Shown here: in pieces, positions 59,155 to 64,000 of the stretch
Numbering within the stretch: the first letter of the stretch is position 1
Layout of the letters: every line of letters starts with the position of its first letter
Assembly (NCBI RefSeq): GCF_036924535.1
Contig: NZ_JAZHRT010000001.1
Location: 2,356,001-2,420,000 of the forward strand
DNA: 64,000 bases
Origin: Bradyrhizobium sp. AZCC 2262
Lineage (GTDB): Bacteria > Pseudomonadota > Alphaproteobacteria > Rhizobiales > Xanthobacteraceae
Direction of reading: 5' to 3'
Notes under the pieces: model-generated
What the model was told of the DNA's origin: nothing
What the model saw: the letters and a program-made list of their open reading frames with translations, nothing else
Databases searched by the model: none
Made by a program: the position numbers and the translations under genes

Positions 59155-59467
59155 GCGACGTCCAAATTCAAACCGACGGCCTGCGCAAGGTGGCGGTGCT
59201 CGCCGCGAAACTCTGGGACGCGGCCAGACCCAGCGCGAGCGTTGCCGCAAGAAGATCGCCGAATATGTTGACCGTTCGCTGATGCTGGCAACCGCGGGCG
59301 CGCCGGTAATCGGCCTACGACAATGCCTGCAAGATCGCGCACCACACGACAAACTACGACCTCACGTTAGAGGAGGCCGCTCTGCAGCTCGGGTTCGTCG
59401 AAGAGCAGACATTCGATCGGGTCGCCGAACCAAGATGGTGAGGCCCTACGTCGCCGCGGTGACCTGA
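59151..59467 (+). pseudogene. Remnant of a second class II fumarase
   Basis: About 20-30 codons of an N terminus (MSDVQIQTDGLRKV, then AAKLWDA) are followed directly, with frame changes, by the C terminus of a FumC: KKIAEYVDRSLMLAT, CKIAHHTTNYDLTLEEAAL-like text in the third frame, then QLGFVEEQTFDRV and VRPYVAAVT before the stop. The middle (about 370 residues, including the active site) is deleted. It differs from the intact fumC, so it was a divergent paralogue. Confidence 0.8.
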
Positions 59468-59474
59468 GGGACGC

Positions 59475-60006
59475 ATGGCAGGCGCCATCGACCAAGGCAG
59501 GTTGGTGCCGGATAAGACCGTCAACAGATGCGCGGAGGCTCCGGTGAACCCGGCGCGGGCCGCTGGCCCGCCGCTGCTGTTCGGTTTACGGCTCTGGGCT
59601 TCGGTCTGTCTCGCACTTTACGTCGCCTTCTGGCTCGAACTCGACGATGCCTATTGGGCAGGAGCTTCTGCTGCGGTCAGCCCCAGCTCGGAGCTTCGCT
59701 ACGTAAAGGCTGGTTCCGGTGATCGGAACCGTGGTCGGGGCCATAGCAATCGTGGTGTTGACCGCATGCTTTCCGCAGAGACGGATCGCCTTTCTCGTGG
59801 GCCTGGCTCTTTGGGGCGGTCTATGCGCTTTTGGCGCCACGGTACTCCGCAACTTCGCTTCGTATTCGGCGGCGCTCACCGGCTATACCGCTGCAGTCAT
59901 CGCCGCCGATACGCTCGGCGCCACCGGAAGCGCGAGTTCAGAGATCTTCTGGGTGGCAGTCTGGCGCACCAGCGAGATCTGCATCGGGATTGTGTGCGCC
60001 GGCATC
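59475..60006 (+). pseudogene. Remnant of a FUSC-family efflux protein
   Basis: The start (PPLLFGLRLWASVCLALYVA, then FWLELDDAYWAGASAA) is a FUSC N terminus. The frame shifts at about 59675-59700 and continues as GTVVGAIAIVVLTACFPQRR and LWGGLCAFGATVLRNFASYS. It ends abruptly near 60005, where HlyD-type sequence begins in another frame. Confidence 0.8.
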
Positions 60007-60607
60007 GCATCAGCAGGAAGCGGTGCAGACCGCACAAGAAAATCTCAACCTGGCACAGCGGCAAGTCGAGGCGCTAAAGGCGCAGCGCACGAGTGCCGAG
60101 GCAGGTCTCATTCAAGCCAAAGCTCAGCTCAATCAAGCGCAGGTGGACCTCGATCGCACGCGCCCAACAGTTGACGGCTACGTAACGAACCTACTGGTGC
60201 AACTCGGTGACTAAGTCAAGGTCGGCGGGAGCACCATCTCGGTGGTCGATGCCAATTCATTCTGGATCGATGGGTATTTCGAGGAGACAAATCTTGCCTT
60301 AATCCGTGTCGGTGATCCAGCCCAAATCAAGCTGATCGGCTACAGTGAAATCATCCGCGGTCATGTCGACAGCATCGCTCGCGCCATCAACGTTTCGAAC
60401 GCACAGCCCAACAATCAGGGAATAGCGACAGTCAACCCAATCTTCACTTGGGTGCGCCTGGCCCAACGCATCCCAGTCCGGATCCATATCGATAAGGTAG
60501 CCCCCGGCGTCACCCTATCGGCTGGCATGCCGCCACCGTTGAAATTGATAACAAGGTCCGTGCATCGTCACCTTGTCTTCGCTATTGTGTTCACGCATCC
60601 CAAGTGA
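60007..60607 (+). pseudogene. Remnant of a HlyD/AaeA-type efflux adaptor
   Basis: The sequence starts inside the coiled coil (EAVQTAQENLNLAQRQVEAL; LIQAKAQLNQAQVDLDRTRP) and is interrupted by a TAA at 60212-60214, where relatives have Tyr (LGDY). It resumes as VKVGGSTISVVDANSFWIDG, YFEETNLALIRVGDPAQI and PVRIHIDKVAPGVTLSAGM. The C terminus is again out of frame. The N-terminal anchor and the first half of the hairpin are deleted. Confidence 0.8.
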
Positions 60608-60737
60608 CGCCATTTGAATTGCCAGGCTTTGCGCCGGCGTCCTTTCGATGTCATCGCGGAAGAATTCATTCCAAAACACGGAACCAGGGTTTCGGGACGC
60701 GTCGTGAATCTGGCGCGAGATTGCTGATTTTCCCGCA

Positions 60738-60960
60738 CCGGCGACAAGGGCAATGCGTCCAACATCTCCGTGGTCGCGTATGATGCGAAGCACTGTCCGT
60801 TGGTGCGCGAGCAGGTCACGAGCGAAACGGGTGAGGGCGCATTTTACGAGCGTGGTCGAAGGCGAGGTGGTTCGCTGTGAGCTGCCCAATATCGCTGCGC
60901 TAAATTTCATCATGACGCGGACGCCCCGGCGGCGGCGCGACGCGGTCGCTGGCGCTTGAG
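60738..60960 (+). pseudogene. Remnant of an AtuA-like (DUF4387-region) protein
   Basis: One frame reads DKGNASNISVVAYDAKHCPL and VREQVTSE; the next reads RVRAHFTSVVEGEVV, then CELPNIAALNFIMTR. Together these match the C-terminal segment of AtuA-related proteins, broken by a frameshift near 60830. No upstream part is visible. Confidence 0.55.
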
Positions 60961-61007
60961 TGGGGATGAGCAAGCGACGTTACATACGAGGGAGCAACAT
61001 ATCGCCG

Positions 61008-61241
61008 TCACTTGCGGTGGCGCCGCGAAGGAATTCGTAGGCTCGGGTCGTACGCACCACTTGCAAAGGCGCTCATTGGATAGAACCCTCGAGCCGATGG
61101 CCGGCCTGCATTCAACACATCAGCATTGGGGTGGTAAAAGGCATACGAGCCCGGTTCCTGTATTGCTGCCTGGGCGAATGCGGGCAATTCACCGCTGATC
61201 GTCAGGAGCGCGATCGCTCCGAGAGCTCTAAGCATTGCCAT
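61008..61241 (-). CDS. Small secreted protein (77 aa)
   Basis: A clear signal peptide (MAMLRALGAIALLTISGELP, cleaved after AFA) is followed by QAAIQEPGSYAFYHPNADVL, a motif shared by small exported proteins of Bradyrhizobium. A ribosome site AAGGAG lies upstream of ATG 61241. The function is unknown. Confidence 0.7.
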   Translation of the reverse strand: MAMLRALGAIALLTISGELPAFAQAAIQEPGSYAFYHPNADVLNAGRPSARGFYPMSAFASGAYDPSLRIPSRRHRK

Positions 61242-61744
61242 CTCATGCTCCTTGTCTGACCATTTCCAGAATATCGTGCTGTCTCAAGCCGTCTTTATCA
61301 GTCATGCCGTCTCTTGCCTGAAAGTGCGCGGTTTCATTTGCATCCTGATCTGAAAGACAGACGCTTCGTCACAGTGCACCCGGGCAAGTGGTCACAAAGA
61401 TCGCGCTCCGCCAGCACGATTCCAAACAAGTACTATGGCCTGGTTGTGCAAGAGTCCGTGAAAGATGCGAGCGAAAGGCAATCAACGCAAACCTTTGTCT
61501 AGTTGTTGCAGCCCTCTCGGTTACGGGCGGGCACCAACGTACAATTGAGCCACTCATCCTTATCATCTTAATCTCGCTGTCAGTTCTAGATTGGTCGATT
61601 GCAGGACGCGAATGTCAACGATTAGGCTAACGGCTCGATCGCAATTCTTGCAACGACGTCGGGATGCACTTTGCCTGTGGACGGAGTGCGACAACAAAGA
61701 AGGAACAAGAAATAGGGCTCACGCGAAGACCAGAGGAGACAAAA
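61242..61744. other. Intergenic region between divergent small genes
   Basis: About 500 bases with no supported gene. The left end must contain the promoter of the secreted-protein gene and the right end that of the zinc-binding gene; no motif was clear. Confidence 0.4.
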
Positions 61745-61933
61745 ATGCTCAACAACTCTCAAAATACCCTGCTTGGCGCGCCAAGGCGCTGCGCGATCTG
61801 TGACGGACCGTTCGGTCTCATCCGGCACTATTCCTGGCGCACTCCCCTCTGTTCAAAGAAGTGCGTGGAGCGCCTCAAGGCCCGCCGCGAGGCGAACCGC
61901 AAATGGTTTCGTCGACTTCAGATCGTTGCCTAG
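61745..61933 (+). CDS. Small zinc-ribbon-like protein (62 aa)
   Basis: Starts at ATG 61745 behind AGGAGAC. RRCAICDGPFGLIRHYSWRT and PLCSKKCVERLKARREANRK supply a C-x2-C ... C-x3-C set likely to bind zinc, with a basic C-terminal helix. Similar small proteins are common in Bradyrhizobium; they may bind nucleic acid, but no role is proven. Confidence 0.7.
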   Translation: MLNNSQNTLLGAPRRCAICDGPFGLIRHYSWRTPLCSKKCVERLKARREANRKWFRRLQIVA

Positions 61934-61992
61934 GGTGCCGCATTGAAAGTCATGCGTGAATTCACGCGATTTCATAACTCGGAAGACATCGA

Positions 61993-62394
61993 ATGTGCAG
62001 CTTGGGCTTTTTGTTCAGACTCATCCTGTGGAGCTGCTGTCTACTGGCGGGTCTGCCACTCCAGGCGCAAGAGGGTAAAGGTCACGCTACCCTCCATCAT
62101 CCTCCACAAGACCAGTGGCTGCACGAAAAATTCTATTCAAACTGGCGCATGCCCGACAATCCATCGGCTAGCTGTTGCAACGACGCGGATTGTTACCCGA
62201 CTGAAATCCAGTACATTGACGGAAACATCTACGCCAAGCGTAGAGAAGACGGGAAGTACATTCTGATTCCGCCCGAAAAGGTGGAACGCAATAGGGATAA
62301 TCCGGATGGACGAAATCACTTGTGCGCACCGCCGCCCAATCCCTTGCTCCCGTTTGATACCGTATACTGCTTCGCATTGGGAGGCGCCACATGA
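61993..62394 (+). CDS. Secreted hypothetical protein (133 aa)
   Basis: Signal peptide MCSLGFLFRLILWSCCLLAG, cleaved near LQAQ. The mature part has paired cysteines (SASCCNDADCYPTE; HLCAPPP; VYCFALG) and the phrases HEKFYSNWRMPDNP and PEKVERNRDNPDG, a pattern of small exported Rhizobiales proteins. Disulfides are likely. The function is unknown. Confidence 0.7.
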   Translation: MCSLGFLFRLILWSCCLLAGLPLQAQEGKGHATLHHPPQDQWLHEKFYSNWRMPDNPSASCCNDADCYPTEIQYIDGNIYAKRREDGKYILIPPEKVERNRDNPDGRNHLCAPPPNPLLPFDTVYCFALGGAT

Positions 62395-62523
62395 CGCCCC
62401 AGCGGCGCCTCTCAGAGTAGAATTCCGCGGACCAATCGCCATGGGTTGTCGGGGGAATCCGCAAAAGAAAATGCTGTGACGATACGGTCGGTTGGACTCT
62501 AACAAGTATGGCGGTAACAATTC

Positions 62524-63297
62524 ATGACCGTTGACCAAGCCTTAATTGCTATTATCGACAGCGACGACTCCATGCGAGCGCGATTGCGGATCTTGCTCGA
62601 GGCGGCGGGCCTGAAAATCGAGCTCTTCAAATCGGCCGAAGAATATTTGAAGAGAAGCAAGTCTCATCCACCCAATTGCATCGTGCTAGACGTGCGGTTG
62701 CCCGGCATAAGCGGTCTCGATTTTCAGTCCAGACAAGCAAAGACCGGACGCAAAACACCTTTAGTGTTTCTTACCGCTCAGAACGAAGTAAGGACATCCG
62801 TTCGGGCGATGAAGGCTGGGGCCATAGAGTTTCTTACCAAGCCCTTTCAAGATGAAGAGCTGCTCGACGCGGTGAGAAGCGGCATAGAGCGTGATGTCGC
62901 AGCGCGTTTGCAAAAGCAGATCTTGGACGAGCTTCGAACCCGGCTTGCATCGCTTTCGCTTCGCGAAAGGGAGACGATGGTGTTGCTTTCAGCAGGACAG
63001 GGACCCAAGCAGATCGCGGGCCAATTGGGTGTCTGCACGCATACGGCTCGCGTTCACAGTGGTCGAGTTCTGGTCAAGATGGGGGCACGCTCAGTAGCCG
63101 ATCTGGTGCGAATGGTGGATAGGCTGGAACATCTGTCTCGCGAAGGAAAAGAGCTTCGCTTTCGAGCTAACGCTAAGTGCCGTGTGACCAACCGCGACGG
63201 CGCTACCGTCCGACGTTCAGGCGCCCACACATGTCCTGATGGCCACTCAGTTGAGATCCGCGGCCAATTTATGCCGCCGGTCCCCTCACTATCCTGA
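62524..63297 (+). CDS. FixJ/NarL-type response regulator
   Basis: Residues 5-120 are a receiver domain: IIDSDDSMRARLRILLEAAG, the phosphoacceptor Asp in NCIVLDVRLPGISGLD, VFLTAQ, and FLTKPFQDEELLDAV (Lys-Pro). Residues 135-205 are a LuxR-type HTH (LSLRERETMVLLSAGQGPKQ; HTARVHSGRVLVKMGARS). About 50 extra residues follow (to SGAHTCPDGHSVEIRG), unlike FixJ, which ends after the HTH. They may be a read-through tail. No kinase gene is adjacent; the signal is unknown. Confidence 0.88.
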   Translation: MTVDQALIAIIDSDDSMRARLRILLEAAGLKIELFKSAEEYLKRSKSHPPNCIVLDVRLPGISGLDFQSRQAKTGRKTPLVFLTAQNEVRTSVRAMKAGAIEFLTKPFQDEELLDAVRSGIERDVAARLQKQILDELRTRLASLSLRERETMVLLSAGQGPKQIAGQLGVCTHTARVHSGRVLVKMGARSVADLVRMVDRLEHLSREGKELRFRANAKCRVTNRDGATVRRSGAHTCPDGHSVEIRGQFMPPVPSLS

Positions 63298-63343
63298 GGT
63301 CAGGACATTCTCGCCGGTGCGCGCTGGCCTGTGAACAGCGGAA

Positions 63344-63648
63344 TTAGATCACAAATGACTTCGGCATGGGACGCAGCTTGGCACCCTTTGGAAGAATTGC
63401 GAGGATTAGGTCATCAACGCCGAGCCCTCACCGTTGATCTGTTCTTTGATTGCTTCTGGACTGCCGGCGAACGCGAATCGTGGCACCAACTCGTCGGGAA
63501 TCAGCTGCGTAAGCTTAGCTTTCGTATGCCTGTCTCGCTCCAACTTGTAGGCTGTCCCCACATCTTCTGTTACACGTCGTGTCAGTCGGTCGACCGGCCC
63601 GGAATTGTCGCGCCTCTGATGGCGGCGCCTCGTCTCATTTCTCCGCAA
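63344..63648 (-). pseudogene. C-terminal remnant of a luciferase-like (LLM) flavin monooxygenase
   Basis: Minus-strand translation gives [20 protein letters not shown], then AIKEQIN. A change of frame leads to [20 protein letters not shown] and a stop at 63344. This is the usual end of F420/FMN-dependent LLM proteins (FAFAGTPE-x-V-x-EQI; AGVDDLIL). The N-terminal barrel is absent. Confidence 0.55.
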
Positions 63649-63796
63649 GAGAACTTCAACAGCGACAAGTTAACGAAAGCAGATTTTCACAAGCCTGCTA
63701 ATCATAAACAGATAAGTACTTTCCGACCTTGGCGGGTTACAACGTGGCGAGTTCGTTCTTGTCCACGGCTCCGCCAGCGCCCACGGGATAGCACCA

Positions 63797-64000
63797 TGTC
63801 GTTCCTGCTGAGAGGCGTCGGTTGGCGCTATGTGTCCGCGCTGATGGTGTCGTGCATCATCGCCTCGCCAGCCTGTGCCGGCGGAGCAAAGGCGCCCGAC
63901 ACGGGTGACACGGCTTGGGTGTTGGTCGCGTCGGCGCTCGTGCTGTTCATGACGCTTCCCGGGCTCGCGTTGTTCTACGGCGGCCTGGTGCGCGCGCGGA
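63797..64000 (+). CDS. amtB: Ammonium transporter, N-terminal part (window edge)
   Basis: The frame opens at ATG 63797 and is still open at the window end, giving 68 residues. A signal peptide ([18 protein letters not shown]) is followed by [20 protein letters not shown] and [10 protein letters not shown], the unmistakable first helix of Amt/MEP/Rh ammonium channels. No glnK is visible upstream. Confidence 0.88.

Noticed and set aside
63340..63420. Sigma-54 promoter near TTGGCACCC upstream of the ammonium transporter
   Set aside because: The -12 element (TTGCA at proper spacing) is missing, and the site is over 400 bases from the start codon.

Overview
The window is high-GC DNA from an alphaproteobacterium, most likely Bradyrhizobium or a close relative (Nitrobacteraceae). 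This rests on codon use, a GTTC-N7-GTTC SOS box, the DUF932/ParB/DUF736/DUF2493/DUF2840/trb gene set, FixJ-like and AmtB proteins, and small secreted proteins typical of that family. I see no rRNA, tRNA or CRISPR array. All family names were assigned by reading the sequence; no database was searched.

Layout. (1) 1-9.95 kb: the end of a VOC protein, a frameshifted IS110 transposase, then a mostly minus-strand DNA-repair cluster: DNA polymerase IV, a broken LigD-type ligase, a UvrD/PcrA helicase, an SRAP (YedK/HMCES) protein and small genes. An SOS box lies just upstream of its leading gene. On the plus strand are DUF3606, a thermonuclease fused in frame to an unknown region, and a small conserved gene. 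(2) 10.0-11.6 kb: an IS1182-type element inserted in the middle of a palindrome. (3) 11.7-25.3 kb: maintenance and DNA-processing genes of an integrative-conjugative or plasmid-like element: DUF932, a large ParB-like protein, a 1443-aa methylase/strawberry-notch helicase, a Toprim protein, DUF2493, a membrane protein, DUF736, an XRE regulator and DUF2285 genes. Several are preceded by GC-rich hairpin leaders. (4) 25.5-32.2 kb: DNA-transfer genes: an AlpA/MerR-like HTH protein, DUF2840, TraF-like peptidase, lytic transglycosylase, VirD2/DUF3363 relaxase, TraG coupling protein and a CopG-like regulator. (5) 32.2-37.4 kb: cargo separating the CopG gene from trbB: a ribbon-helix-helix domain fused to an MFS transporter, an epoxide hydrolase, a CAT-repeat/His-rich tract and a CoiA-like nuclease. 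(6) 37.5-46.9 kb: a trbBCDEJKLFGI mating-pore operon (trbL is frameshifted near its end) followed by DUF2274. (7) 46.9-64 kb: gene remnants, a PoxB-like enzyme, a class III adenylate cyclase translationally coupled to a urea-type binding protein, DUF417, fumarase C, NAD-malic enzyme, FUSC-like and YoaK proteins, a long stretch of decayed genes (fumC, FUSC, HlyD/AaeA, AtuA-like, LLM oxidoreductase), small secreted or zinc-binding proteins, a FixJ-like regulator, and the start of an ammonium transporter.

How it works together. Regions 3-6 look like a P-type (trb) conjugative element: the relaxase nicks and pilots DNA, TraG couples it to the Trb pore, the transglycosylase and TraF-like peptidase help build the pore, and the ParB/helicase/Toprim block maintains or processes the DNA. 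No integrase, replication initiator or clear attachment site is visible, so ICE versus plasmid cannot be settled here. The most novel-looking item is the intact CopG-like/MFS fusion beside an epoxide hydrolase, between the two halves of the transfer genes: it could be a membrane-tethered regulator linking solute transport to conjugation. Many frameshifts occur across the window; whether they are decay or sequencing errors cannot be told from the sequence alone.
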